A stretch of DNA of 41,748 nucleotides from Desulfobacterales bacterium (lineage in GTDB: Bacteria > Desulfobacterota > Desulfovibrionia > Desulfovibrionales > Desulfothermaceae): contig JAMOPG010000136.1 of assembly GCA_027064715.1 (NCBI GenBank), positions 1 through 41,748 of the forward strand, written 5' to 3'. The notes beneath the pieces are model-generated. The model saw only the letters and a list, made by a program, of their open reading frames with translations, was not told where the DNA came from and did not search any database. Below, piece after piece: positions 25,114-34,770 of the stretch. Every line of letters starts with the position of its first letter. The first letter of the stretch is position 1. Made by a program: the position numbers and the translations under genes.

Positions 25114-26457
25114 CTATTTTCTTGCCCTTAAAAAGGCAGGTAAGTGAGCAGCTTCTCTTGGTCCAACAATTATTTTCCAATCTGGCAGCTCTTCTTCTAA
25201 TTCACCAACTATTGCTGCAGCATATCCAGGGATAATGAGCTCTTTATGTTTTATCTTATCAGCTATCCCACACCTTTTTACAAAGAGCCCCACATCATCT
25301 CCAGAAAACTTTCCAGCAGCCCATGCTGTAAGCACAGACAACCCTTCTGTATCCTTAATAAGCAGCCAGGTAGGTACTTTTGAAGCCTCTATTTCCCCAG
25401 ATACTATAAAATATGTAAGTGCAAAGTTGGCTGTAACAATTACTGGAGAATTCTCATCAGGCTTACCTATCTCGTAAATTCCTTCACTTACTGTCATTGG
25501 CCTTTGGGGATCAGTAAAAATATTCAGTCTTTCAATCAATAATGGGAATAGAGATTCTGGTTGAAAATCTGATAAAACCACTATTCCACCATATTTTGCA
25601 ATAAAAGTAGCAGCTAGCAATGTTTCTACATCCAAATTGGAGGCCATCTCGCAGGGGAATAGAATTGTTGGATATCCCACTGCCCTATTTTTCTGCCTTA
25701 CTGCCGCACGTCTGATTGCCACCTGATCTATAAATGCCTGTTTTGGTTCCCTTGAACCAGGATCAATCACTATATTTTTCAGTCCCATTTCTGCAAGTTT
25801 TTCTGTAAGAGGAATGAGTTTTTCCACTGATTCTGCCTTTACAGCTATTGGAAGATCGTTGTCCTTTGCCAACTTTCCAAAATCATCAATATTTGCTTCT
25901 GTGGCTGCATAAATCAAAGGATTTTTAAACTTTGTCACTTTAATAGCAGCTTCCATTACATCTTTGTTTTCAGACATAAGTATTAAATTAAATTCTGATA
26001 GCTCTGCGATTAGCTTGGCCTTGGCAGCAAATTCATCTCTGTTTCTATTTACGTCTTTTAAGGCAATCAATTCTGGACGCAGATTAAGGCCTACCCTCTC
26101 ATATTGAAAGGCATTCCAAACCCTTAATTTATTTTTAAGCTCATCCTCTCCAATATCAGAATTTACCAGGGCTGCAATTGCAGTTGGTCCTACAAATGTC
26201 TTTTCATGCCTATATTCTACTGTTTCACCACCAATCTTTACTGCCCTTACCCCTTTACCAATCATTACTGGACGTACTGGAGGTGCTGATGCTTCAGCCA
26301 ATTTTTTTCTAGCCTCATCAGACACATATGGACACTGATCCAATTCAGCCTTACCAGCTGCCAGATTCATAGCAAAGGCAAGACATGTAGGATATCCACA
26401 TTCCTTACAGTTTGTTCCCGGAAGCAATTTAAATATTTGAATTCCCGTTAGACCCAT
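25114..26457 (-). CDS. acsC: Corrinoid/iron-sulfur protein large subunit
   Basis: A 447-residue subunit that carries the [4Fe-4S] cluster used to reduce cobalt in the corrinoid methyl carrier. The N-terminal motif is Cys17-x2-Cys20-x4-Cys25-x16-Cys42 (NCKECGYPTCLAFAM...DQCPY), the normal spacing. A TIM-barrel region follows (YERVGLNLRPELIALKDVNR, KNPLIYAATEANIDDF, NIVIDPGSREPKQAF) and a C-terminal cobalamin-binding part (VLTAWAAGKFSGDDV, IIPGYAAAIVGELEEELPDW). Length is the family norm. AGGAG lies 6 nt before the ATG. It pairs with AcsD. Confidence 0.96.
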   Translation of the reverse strand: MGLTGIQIFKLLPGTNCKECGYPTCLAFAMNLAAGKAELDQCPYVSDEARKKLAEASAPPVRPVMIGKGVRAVKIGGETVEYRHEKTFVGPTAIAALVNSDIGEDELKNKLRVWNAFQYERVGLNLRPELIALKDVNRNRDEFAAKAKLIAELSEFNLILMSENKDVMEAAIKVTKFKNPLIYAATEANIDDFGKLAKDNDLPIAVKAESVEKLIPLTEKLAEMGLKNIVIDPGSREPKQAFIDQVAIRRAAVRQKNRAVGYPTILFPCEMASNLDVETLLAATFIAKYGGIVVLSDFQPESLFPLLIERLNIFTDPQRPMTVSEGIYEIGKPDENSPVIVTANFALTYFIVSGEIEASKVPTWLLIKDTEGLSVLTAWAAGKFSGDDVGLFVKRCGIADKIKHKELIIPGYAAAIVGELEEELPDWKIIVGPREAAHLPAFLRARK

Positions 26458-26540
26458 TTTACTCTCCTATAAAAGCACGATTCTACCCTTTTATTTTTTT
26501 CAGTCTATAATTTTAAAAGACTAGTTGGTATTCTTTCAAC

Positions 26541-28781
26541 CTATTTACCAGCAACCATTGGCTCAAGCTCTAAAGCTGGATGTTTCTTTTCCTTTAAAAA
26601 TAGAAGAATCTCTTCCTCTGTTACACCAACCGTCTCATCTGCAATTCTATCAATTAGATCAGGAATGCCCAATTCTTCTCCTCTTTTAATAAGCCTTTCC
26701 CTTAATTCTTCCTTTAACATCTTTGGCATCCATACAAGTCTCAAGAGACCGCCGTCTGGCCTATGTTTTGGACCCTCTGCACGTAAGAACTTCCTCTGAG
26801 TAATATTGAACTTAGAATGACCTAAAAAACCTGGGGTCTGAGTTCCACCACCTATTGTGCCTGCAAGTGTGGTAAATGTCATACCACATGGGGTTGGCCC
26901 CTGATACTCCCTGTTTACTGTCATCACTCCATTACACCGTGGCAACACTGCAGCAATACACTCACAACAACCACATGTAGTCATTGGTCTGTCTAATATT
27001 GAATAAAAGGTATAACTGGAAACACCACCTTTGGATGCCTTGTGTACAAATTCATTTACACCTTTCCACTCACCTTTCCATGGATCTAAACATTCACCTT
27101 TTTCAATTGGCTGATTTGGACCATTTGGATTGATTTCATAAGATGCCTTACAATCCATCCAATTATAAGCTCCGCAAAGACCTGTTCTCTCTGGAGATAT
27201 TGTACATACATGGTTAGGTGCAAAAGATTGACAAAGTGTACAGGAATAGAAGATTTCCACGTCCTCGTCCCTCATGTTCTCAACACGCTCATCACGATAT
27301 TTGTAAACTGCCCTTGCTTTAGCAGTTAATTCATCTACGTCTTTCTCATTTGTATATAAGGTAACTTGGACCTTGTTTAAGATCTTACCAAAATCTTGAT
27401 GAAATTTTGCGTGAAGCACCACACCTATATGTTTTAAAGTAAATCCCTTTTCAACTGCTGCCTTTGATACCCTTATCCAGCAGATATCCCTTTGTCCTAT
27501 ATGCATTACACCCTGTATATAATTTACAAGATGGTGGATCTGTCTTTCTAAGATTGGCTCAAAGTCTTCCTGAAATTCCCTACCAGCAACCAGAACCAAA
27601 ATTCCAAGTGGAATTACATCCCCCTCTTTGAGATCAGGAATATCTTTTCCAATAACTTCTACTTTACCATCTTCAATCTCATTCATATTAGCCATTTTTA
27701 CAAGCTCTGTACACTGGGTCTTACCACCACCCATCTGACAGAACATATCACCTTTTCTTACCCTCTCACCTTCATATGCAGGACCAAATGCACATGGGAT
27801 ATCAATCTTTGTTACCTGAACCTTAAGGCCTCTTACCTCAATGGACTTCTGGACAATTTGATCATAAGCAACATTGGCTACAATGTGCTCATAAGTACAC
27901 ACACCATATGGGCATATCTCAGGTATATCTGTATCAGCTATTGTTGGAAATCCCCAGTTAATTGCTCCACCTGCTGCTGCTGCCCATTCTGCATTTACAT
28001 CTCCAAGGGCATTAATAAATGCAAACACACGGTTTTTATTATAAAGCAAGACCCTCTTATACTGGCCAGGCTCTATGCCACCAAATGCCATGGCTATCCT
28101 ATTGGCAAAACCAAGGGCAAAAACTGCTGCAGAGATCTCTGGTCCAAATGGGACAATCCGTGTGTTCCATCCAATTTGAACACCAGCCTGAAGTAGCTGT
28201 TCTGCTACTGTGGTCCCATTTTGATTTGCAGCCAAAAAGATATAAAGGTTCTTTTGCTGATAATCTTCAACAATCATCTTAGCGAGTTCTGGAGTTGGAG
28301 CAGCACCAACTATAACTGCAAAACCAGGTGCAGAACCGTCAACAAACTCAACACTCCTTTTCCTGAAGATAATATCATCCGCTGCACCTAGCCATATCTT
28401 CCCATTTTCCTCATCAATTTCCTCTGAATGCAAATAAAAATCTGGTTTTTCTAAATAAGTTAAAGCCTCATCTATCTCACACGCAAATATTGCAGCCATA
28501 CCTGCATCCAGTAGTGGACCTAGGTAAGGAAGATGATGATATGCTTTTACATGTGGAGGCAAAAGCTGCCTTGCATATTCTAAAGGCCTTTTCATATCTT
28601 CTAAGGTTTCTACCTTATGACCTGTTAATGAATATATAACAGGAAGATAATAAGCAGTATTTGGAAAACCAACCTTTGTGGAAGCAGGATAGGTTTCCAA
28701 TATCCTTTTATATCTTCCCTCAACCTTTGATACTATATTATATGCCCCCTGTATTACAGCAAAGGCTATTAATTTGGACAT
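26541..28781 (-). CDS. acsB: Acetyl-CoA synthase catalytic subunit (bacterial type)
   Basis: A 746-residue enzyme joining the corrinoid methyl group, CO and CoA into acetyl-CoA. The A-cluster ligands are all present: Cys514-x2-Cys517-x8-Cys526-x9-Cys536 binds the [4Fe-4S] part, and Cys603-Gly-Cys605 (TTCGCCECI) with Cys517 holds the two nickels, matching Moorella spacing. The N-terminal ~300 residues are present, so this is the long bacterial form able to bind a CO dehydrogenase partner, unlike the short archaeal CdhC. AGGAG lies 6 nt before the ATG. No acsA/cooS lies beside it; the CODH partner must be encoded elsewhere. Confidence 0.97.
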   Translation of the reverse strand: MSKLIAFAVIQGAYNIVSKVEGRYKRILETYPASTKVGFPNTAYYLPVIYSLTGHKVETLEDMKRPLEYARQLLPPHVKAYHHLPYLGPLLDAGMAAIFACEIDEALTYLEKPDFYLHSEEIDEENGKIWLGAADDIIFRKRSVEFVDGSAPGFAVIVGAAPTPELAKMIVEDYQQKNLYIFLAANQNGTTVAEQLLQAGVQIGWNTRIVPFGPEISAAVFALGFANRIAMAFGGIEPGQYKRVLLYNKNRVFAFINALGDVNAEWAAAAGGAINWGFPTIADTDIPEICPYGVCTYEHIVANVAYDQIVQKSIEVRGLKVQVTKIDIPCAFGPAYEGERVRKGDMFCQMGGGKTQCTELVKMANMNEIEDGKVEVIGKDIPDLKEGDVIPLGILVLVAGREFQEDFEPILERQIHHLVNYIQGVMHIGQRDICWIRVSKAAVEKGFTLKHIGVVLHAKFHQDFGKILNKVQVTLYTNEKDVDELTAKARAVYKYRDERVENMRDEDVEIFYSCTLCQSFAPNHVCTISPERTGLCGAYNWMDCKASYEINPNGPNQPIEKGECLDPWKGEWKGVNEFVHKASKGGVSSYTFYSILDRPMTTCGCCECIAAVLPRCNGVMTVNREYQGPTPCGMTFTTLAGTIGGGTQTPGFLGHSKFNITQRKFLRAEGPKHRPDGGLLRLVWMPKMLKEELRERLIKRGEELGIPDLIDRIADETVGVTEEEILLFLKEKKHPALELEPMVAGK

Positions 28782-28811
28782 GTTTTACTCCTAGGAAAAA
28801 TTTCTCTTAAC

Positions 28812-30365
28812 CTACCTTTTTTTATGGATTAAGTTAAGCTTATAGAGCTGCCTTTCAATACCTTCAGATGGAACGTCTGGATATGCGCTACCACCTTCTT
28901 TAAGAGGATATTTTTTCCTCAGTGTTTCAACCTTTTTCTTTACCTCTTCAATATCCGTTTGAATCTTTTTCTTAAGTTCTTCTTTATGCTTTGCTTCTTC
29001 TTTTGGCTTTTCTTCAGCTAGTTTTTTGGCCTTATCCTCTTGTCCAGACTCTTTTTCTTTCTTTACAATCTCAAGCTCTTCCAATACAGCCTTAACACCT
29101 TCTTTTATCATTGCTGCCAATTTTGCCTCATCAATTGCAACTCCAGCTACTTTAGCATCTTCAGGTGCTTCCCCTACCTTCTCTTCCTTCTTCTTTTCAA
29201 CCTTTTCTTCCTTCTTATCTTCTACCTTTGGGCCTTTTTTCTTTAGATCTACCTTTTTCTCTTCTTTTGAAGCAGCAGCTTTTGTTTTTTCCTCTTTCTT
29301 TGGTGCAACTTTTTTTTCTTGTTCTTCAATCTTGAGATCTGGCTCTGGGGAATAGGCAGTGTAATCAACATTTACCTCGAGCAGTAGCTTCTTAATTGGA
29401 GCAACATCCTGTGCCGTGCCACCATCTATCATAAAATCTATATAAGATTTAACCAGTCTTATTGCCTCTGGATGTCTCATAATTAAAAGAGATGAACCAG
29501 CTAGTAGATATGCCACTGCTGCCACAGCCTCCATTAGGATTCCTCTTTTCTCAGGATCCCCTAAAAGTGGAGCTGTATCAACACTATCTTTCGCTTCCTT
29601 ACACTTCCATACCTCAAATGAAAGATTATTTATTATAGGATTCTGCAATTTATTATCACCAAATGTCATGGCAGCAAGCATAATCCTTTCCATGACTGAG
29701 TAAGTATATTCCAGACCATAACCCAAGCCACCAGTTGTTGGATCAATCACTACCCTGTCAAGGGGTAAGCCCAAATTTTCCAACAAGATATTGATCTGTT
29801 TGGCAAGATTAATATCAATTGGAGAAGATGCAATAGCTGTGTGCCCAAATCCCATTACACCAGCACCAATCTGTTTGTGATTGGCATCTTCAATTGGACC
29901 TATTGCCAGATTCTTTCCTTCGCACTCTTCAGCGATCTTTTTTAAAACTTCAGCATCCTTTTCCACATTTGCACAGCCCCATACAATTACTGGAACATCA
30001 ACTGCGTCAAGCACCTTTTTCACAGTGGCTACTGCTTCCTCTGCAGATGCATTTTTCCCGTTAGGATCAATTGAACAAAGTTGTAAGGCAATTGCTTCTG
30101 CGCCATATTCTTCCACACACTTTTTTGCCCATTTTGCAGGATCATTTAAACAATCTTTAAATGGTTCCTTTGCTGCATCAGGCCAGTCTGGGGGCTCCAT
30201 ATCCCAAACTTCCATTGCTATCTTAGGCTTATTTGGAATCTCTCCCTCAAAGGTGCAAAAGGGCAGACATGTCTGTCCCCCAAGTTTTAAGGCCTTATCA
30301 CCAGTACCAATTGTGACTTCTTTAATATATCCAGAATATTTTTCTTTAATGATCTCAAAGCCCAT
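28812..30365 (-). CDS. acsD: Corrinoid/iron-sulfur protein small subunit with long charged C-terminal extension
   Basis: A 517-residue protein; I prefer the ATG at 30365, with AAGGAG 5 nt upstream, over the GTG at 30371. Residues 1 to about 335 are the TIM-barrel small subunit that binds the corrinoid with AcsC (VDVPVIVWGCANVEKDAEVL, GPIEDANHKQIGAGVMGFGH, VVIDPTTGGLGYGLEY, LLAGSSLLIMRHPEAI). Residues ~342-400 are nearly all Lys, Glu and Ala. They are followed by a predicted helix (405-435), a Lys/Glu-rich probable coiled coil (440-485) and a non-charged tail. The family norm is near 320 residues, so this extension may tether the subunit to the complex. Confidence 0.93.
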   Translation of the reverse strand: MGFEIIKEKYSGYIKEVTIGTGDKALKLGGQTCLPFCTFEGEIPNKPKIAMEVWDMEPPDWPDAAKEPFKDCLNDPAKWAKKCVEEYGAEAIALQLCSIDPNGKNASAEEAVATVKKVLDAVDVPVIVWGCANVEKDAEVLKKIAEECEGKNLAIGPIEDANHKQIGAGVMGFGHTAIASSPIDINLAKQINILLENLGLPLDRVVIDPTTGGLGYGLEYTYSVMERIMLAAMTFGDNKLQNPIINNLSFEVWKCKEAKDSVDTAPLLGDPEKRGILMEAVAAVAYLLAGSSLLIMRHPEAIRLVKSYIDFMIDGGTAQDVAPIKKLLLEVNVDYTAYSPEPDLKIEEQEKKVAPKKEEKTKAAASKEEKKVDLKKKGPKVEDKKEEKVEKKKEEKVGEAPEDAKVAGVAIDEAKLAAMIKEGVKAVLEELEIVKKEKESGQEDKAKKLAEEKPKEEAKHKEELKKKIQTDIEEVKKKVETLRKKYPLKEGGSAYPDVPSEGIERQLYKLNLIHKKR

Positions 30366-30388
30366 ACCCACTCCTTAAATAACATTTT

Positions 30389-32353
30389 TCATCTTTGACC
30401 TTTTCTTATTTGTTCAATAATCCGTCTATTTTCTTTTATTCTCTGGCTCACCTTGGGGAATAGATTCATATCAGTATGAGGCAAAAATAATGAGGCAACA
30501 TAATTCTCCATATAAGATGGTGTCTCTGACAATTCAAAGTTAGTCATCTTTTTCACCACCTCAACCACATCTCTTCTGATTTGATTGTTCAAAGAACTCA
30601 TCTTTGCACCAAGCAAAGATCCATTTCCCAGATAACTAATCTTGCTGGTATCCATCTCAGGGAGAAGCCCAATGGTTATTGCCTTTTCTAAGTCAATGTA
30701 GCTTCCAAACCCTCCAGCAATAATGATCCTATCAAGATCATTTATTGTTAATCCAACTTCTTTAAGCAGGGTCATGCATCCACTATAAATTGCTCCCTTA
30801 GCCCTGATCAAATTGTCTATATCAGGCTCCTGCAAGGTAATATCCCTCTCTATTCCACTTTCTTCTGCCCATACCAAAACATATTCCCATACTCCATCTT
30901 GTTCTCTAATCCTGGGAGTATTTAGGTCTCTATTAAATTTTCCTCTATTATCAATCACCCCCACTTCAAAAAGTGTTGCCACAATCGTAATCAAACCTGA
31001 GCCACAAATCCCAATGGGCCTTGAATTACCAATGGTGAAGACCATGGGCTCAAACGTTATTGGATCAATGGAAAAATCCTCAATTGCTCCTTTCTCTGCC
31101 CTTACACCAAATTTTATTCCACCACCCTCAAAAGCAGGCCCAGCAGAGCAGGCTGCACATACCATCCAATCTTTATTCCCAATAACAATCTCTGCATTTG
31201 TCCCTATGTCCACATAGAGTGTAAGCTCATCTTCTTTATAAACCAAAGAACCCATTATACCAGCAACTATATCTCCGCCTACATAACTGGAAACAGAAGG
31301 TAAGAAAAGAGCCACTGTGTGTTCACCAAGATCAATCCCTAACATCTTGGCATTTAAAGGTGGATATAGGTTACAAGTAGGAACATAAGGGGACCGTCTT
31401 ATATATCTGGGATCTAATTTTAAAAAAAGATGTGTCATTGTGGTATTGCCAGCTAATGTAATTGTGGATACCTCATCCTTAGAGACACCAGATTCTTTTA
31501 ATATCTTCCCTATGACTTTATTTGTAGTGTTCAGTACTGCTTGATTTAGTTCCTTTAATCCATTTCCCTTTTCTGCGTAAACGATTCTATTTATAACATC
31601 TTCTCCATAGCTCATCTGTGCATTAAAATCTCCATATTCAGCCAAAACCTCTCCTGTGTTTAAATCTAACACCTGCCCATAAATAGTTGTTGTCCCAATA
31701 TCCATAGCTATTGCAAAATTTCTATTGCTAGTATCGCCAGGCTCTATATTTAATATCTTGGTCTTTCCATCTTCTCTTATTGATCTTTGTAAAGTAACAG
31801 TGACTTTAAAATCAGCTTCTCTTAGCACTTTTGAAATCTTCTTAATAACAGAAAAATCCACCTCAAGTCTATGTTCGTTGTATTTTAATTTTAGGAAATT
31901 TACTAACCTTGTGACATCAGCAGAATTGTCCTCATGGCTTGGTGGAGGTAATTCTAAATAACGCTTTTCCACTGGGGGCAAAAACACCCCCTTTTCTTTG
32001 AAATCTATTAGGTCCAGTTGCTTGATCTTGGCCCTTTTTCTAGGTGAGGCCTGGAGATTTAATACACTTTCATCAAGTTCAGATTCAACAGGGATCCTGA
32101 CAACAATATCTTCTGTCACCTCACTTATACACGCAAGGCGATATCCTTTATCTATATCCTCTTTTGATAACCTTTCACTTACACCCCCTTCAACTGCTCC
32201 CTGTTCTATTTTCACCCTGCACTTTCCACATACCCCATTACCTCCACAAGAGGCATTTATATGCACTCCAGCATTTAATGCTGCTCTGATCAAAGATGTC
32301 CCCTTCTCTACTTCTACCTCCCTGCCATGTGGAAGAAATTTTACCTTAGGCAT
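30389..32353 (-). CDS. RACo-type corrinoid-protein reductive activator with [2Fe-2S] domain
   Basis: A 654-residue protein resembling RACo, which uses ATP to return inactive Co(II) corrinoid protein to Co(I). The N-terminal plant-type ferredoxin has Cys36-x5-Cys42-x2-Cys45-x29-Cys75. A linker and middle domain follow. From about residue 210 there is an ASKHA ATPase-like domain (AIAMDIGTTTIYGQVLDL, VDIGTNAEIVIGN, CSAGPAFEGGG, GICGSGLITIVATLF, IAGGFGSYIDLEKAI). AAAGGAG lies 6 nt before the ATG. It overlaps the second RACo-like gene by 8 nt and sits 23 nt upstream of acsD, so it matches its substrate in the operon. Confidence 0.92.
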   Translation of the reverse strand: MPKVKFLPHGREVEVEKGTSLIRAALNAGVHINASCGGNGVCGKCRVKIEQGAVEGGVSERLSKEDIDKGYRLACISEVTEDIVVRIPVESELDESVLNLQASPRKRAKIKQLDLIDFKEKGVFLPPVEKRYLELPPPSHEDNSADVTRLVNFLKLKYNEHRLEVDFSVIKKISKVLREADFKVTVTLQRSIREDGKTKILNIEPGDTSNRNFAIAMDIGTTTIYGQVLDLNTGEVLAEYGDFNAQMSYGEDVINRIVYAEKGNGLKELNQAVLNTTNKVIGKILKESGVSKDEVSTITLAGNTTMTHLFLKLDPRYIRRSPYVPTCNLYPPLNAKMLGIDLGEHTVALFLPSVSSYVGGDIVAGIMGSLVYKEDELTLYVDIGTNAEIVIGNKDWMVCAACSAGPAFEGGGIKFGVRAEKGAIEDFSIDPITFEPMVFTIGNSRPIGICGSGLITIVATLFEVGVIDNRGKFNRDLNTPRIREQDGVWEYVLVWAEESGIERDITLQEPDIDNLIRAKGAIYSGCMTLLKEVGLTINDLDRIIIAGGFGSYIDLEKAITIGLLPEMDTSKISYLGNGSLLGAKMSSLNNQIRRDVVEVVKKMTNFELSETPSYMENYVASLFLPHTDMNLFPKVSQRIKENRRIIEQIRKGQR

Positions 32354-33917
32354 TTTGATCTCCTTTGGGGATTAATGTTTCATTTACCTTTACTGAGGGA
32401 AATTTTGTGAGATCAGTGTGGGGCAAAAATTTTGCTCCATTAAATCTATTCATAAATTCCTGATTAACATTTAGTTCTAAATAAGTTATCTTTTTTTCTA
32501 ATTCACAGATCTCTTCAAAGCATTTTGGTTCAAAAAGAAGCTTAATTGCCCCTTTTAAAGAGGTATTTCCCAGGGGAATAAATCTTTGTTTGGGCAGATC
32601 TGGAAGCATTCCAATGGTTATTGCAGATTCTGGATTTATGAAGCTTCCAAATGTTCCTCCAATAAAAAAATTGGAAATATCATTGAGTGTAATCCCCACT
32701 GTCTCAGCAATTGTCTCAATTATAGTATACATCGCAGCTTTTGATCTAATCAAACTGTCTATTTCTGGTTGAGATATAAGCAGATCTTGTTTTGTGCCTG
32801 AGTGATCCCTTTTTACTAATATAAGGCAAATTGTATCATCCTTTGTTGTGAATAAGTCTGGTGCCCTATCTGGAACAAATTTGCCCCTTATATCCAAAAA
32901 TCCATGTCTAAAAAGCTCTGCTGCAAGATCAATCATGCCTGAGCCACAAATCCCAACAGGAGGCAAGTTTTCAATGGTGGTATATAAAAATCTATTTTTT
33001 TCTGGATCATACTTTACTCTGTCAATTACTCCAGGACCAGCTTGTTTACCAATCTTGCTAACTCCACCTTCTAAAGCAGGACCTGCTGCGCCTGCGCATG
33101 CCACTAACCAGTGTTTATTTCCCAATATTACTTCTGCATTTGTGCCAACATCAACAAATATAGAAATCTCTTCTTTTTTGTGTATCTCACATTCTAAAAG
33201 ACCTGAAATCAAATCGCCACCCAAATAACTACCAATATTTGGAAAGAAAAACACTTTAGCACTTTTTGACACCTCAATTCCCAGGTCTCTGGCTGAAAAT
33301 AGATCCAATGTGTTTATAGGTGGGATGTATGGTTCTCTTATGATCCAGTTTGGAACTATCCCCAAAAATAGATGGGTCATTGCAGTGTTACCTGCAATTG
33401 CAATATTTACTATATCATCGAGATTTAGATTGTAAAGAGAACAGAGCTCCTTAAGATTCTTATTAAGATCATCAATAATCAATTTCTTTAATTCTTCTCT
33501 TCCAGAAGGTGTCTCTGCATAATGTATTCGCATTAATATATCTGGCCCAATCTTCACTTGAGGATTTGGATAATTGCCCTCACACAAGATCTTTTTTTGT
33601 TCTAAATCCAAAATAGAGATAACATATCTGGTTGTTCCTAAATCAACAGCAACTCCTAAAAAATTACTCTGCCTTTGACCTCTTAGTCCTGTCAAAAAAT
33701 AACCGCATCTATCTCTAAAAATGGAGGCCTTTATAGAAAAGTCATTCTTTCTCAAAATAGTAGGCAACTCTTTTAACAAAAAGATATCGCCCTCAACTCT
33801 TGCAATATTGGTCTGTTTTTTTAAGGCCTTTATTAATCTATCAAAATCACCACTATTATCTTTTAAAGAAGGTCTCAAAACTTCTAATTCTATACTCCAT
33901 GAGGTAAGCTCAGCCAT
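32346..33917 (-). CDS. RACo-like ASKHA protein lacking the [2Fe-2S] domain
   Basis: A 523-residue paralogue of the next gene. Residues ~1-80 resemble its middle domain (ELEVLRPSLKDN..., LPTILRKNDFSIKA against VLREADFKVTV), and the ASKHA ATPase-like part starts near residue 88 (VAVDLGTTRYVISILDL, GSYLGGDLISGLL, VDVGTNAEVILGN, CAGAAGPALEGG, GICGSGMIDLAAELF, IGGTFGSFINPESAI). The ferredoxin domain is absent and no Cys cluster replaces it. The start has GAGG 11 nt upstream. A same-operon partner with the cluster lies directly downstream, so a heterodimeric or regulatory form is possible. Confidence 0.88.
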   Translation of the reverse strand: MAELTSWSIELEVLRPSLKDNSGDFDRLIKALKKQTNIARVEGDIFLLKELPTILRKNDFSIKASIFRDRCGYFLTGLRGQRQSNFLGVAVDLGTTRYVISILDLEQKKILCEGNYPNPQVKIGPDILMRIHYAETPSGREELKKLIIDDLNKNLKELCSLYNLNLDDIVNIAIAGNTAMTHLFLGIVPNWIIREPYIPPINTLDLFSARDLGIEVSKSAKVFFFPNIGSYLGGDLISGLLECEIHKKEEISIFVDVGTNAEVILGNKHWLVACAGAAGPALEGGVSKIGKQAGPGVIDRVKYDPEKNRFLYTTIENLPPVGICGSGMIDLAAELFRHGFLDIRGKFVPDRAPDLFTTKDDTICLILVKRDHSGTKQDLLISQPEIDSLIRSKAAMYTIIETIAETVGITLNDISNFFIGGTFGSFINPESAITIGMLPDLPKQRFIPLGNTSLKGAIKLLFEPKCFEEICELEKKITYLELNVNQEFMNRFNGAKFLPHTDLTKFPSVKVNETLIPKGDQNA

Positions 33918-33961
33918 GTTATCTTGAACCTCTTTGAAATCTCTTTAATGCAATGCAAGTT

Positions 33962-34768
33962 TTATCTAGAACTCGCCATGATAGTTGGCCATCCACTTTC
34001 TTGTCCTATTATCTCTACAATACTTACACCGCGACCCTTTAATATATTTTCAATTTCAGGAACTTGATGTAAGAATAAGCCAGAAAAGATTAACCACCTG
34101 TATTTCTTTAGGTTAAATATATTCACGATAACGCTTATTACGTCAAAAACCATATTGGCAACCAAAACATCTGTATAAATTCCAAAAAAATCTTGTGCCC
34201 TTCCCCAAATGGGCAATATCTTTTCTTCTAATAAATTTAATTTGGCATTCTTTTTTGTAGCCTTTACAGCAAGGGGATTTAAATCCACAGAAAATATCTT
34301 ATTTGCTCCTTTTTTTGCACAAAACAAAGAAAGTATTCCAGTTCCACACCCTAAATCTAAAACACTATCTAAGTCTTTTTCTTTTTCATAGATATAGTCC
34401 AGTGCAACAAGACAATTGTATGTTGTGTTGTGTGTTCCTGAGCCAAAGACTACTGATGGATCTAATAAGATATCTTTGTCCCTGAGTTTTTTGGGTTTAT
34501 CCCATACAGGAATTATTCTTATATCTCCTATACCAAAGGTCTCAATCTTTCCACCAATCCAATCAAAATAATCCACCTCAAATATGTCTTTTAATTCAAG
34601 TCTGTTGTCAGAAGCAACAAGCTCATCCACTATATGATCGCTTTTTTTTTGAAAAAATAAAAAACTATCCCCTGCCTCATGCCAACATCCAATATAATCT
34701 TCAGAAATAATATCTTGTTTTAGTTTCCCTTTTAAATAATATATGTACAATTTATCTGGTATACACAT
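33962..34768 (-). CDS. PrmA-like SAM-dependent protein methyltransferase
   Basis: A 268-residue class I methyltransferase resembling ribosomal protein L11 methyltransferase. It has DPSVVFGSGTHNTTYNCL (PrmA: DPGxAFGTGTHxTT), the SAM motif VLDLGCGTGILSLFCAKKGA, SVDLNPLAVKATKKNAKLN and DVLVANMVFDVI. The N-terminal ~100 residues differ from the usual PrmA substrate-binding domain. Only 2 nt separate it from the upstream CooC-like gene and 44 nt from the next RACo-like gene, so it belongs to the acs operon. It may be the general L11 methyltransferase or may modify a protein of the acetyl-CoA synthase complex. Its substrate is not visible in the sequence. Confidence 0.78.
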   Translation of the reverse strand: MCIPDKLYIYYLKGKLKQDIISEDYIGCWHEAGDSFLFFQKKSDHIVDELVASDNRLELKDIFEVDYFDWIGGKIETFGIGDIRIIPVWDKPKKLRDKDILLDPSVVFGSGTHNTTYNCLVALDYIYEKEKDLDSVLDLGCGTGILSLFCAKKGANKIFSVDLNPLAVKATKKNAKLNLLEEKILPIWGRAQDFFGIYTDVLVANMVFDVISVIVNIFNLKKYRWLIFSGLFLHQVPEIENILKGRGVSIVEIIGQESGWPTIMASSR

Positions 34769-34770
34769 GA

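Noticed and set aside
29881-30378. 165-codon plus-strand open frame opposite acsD
   Set aside because: Shadow of the conserved acsD coding strand, low-complexity Ser/Phe/Ala composition.
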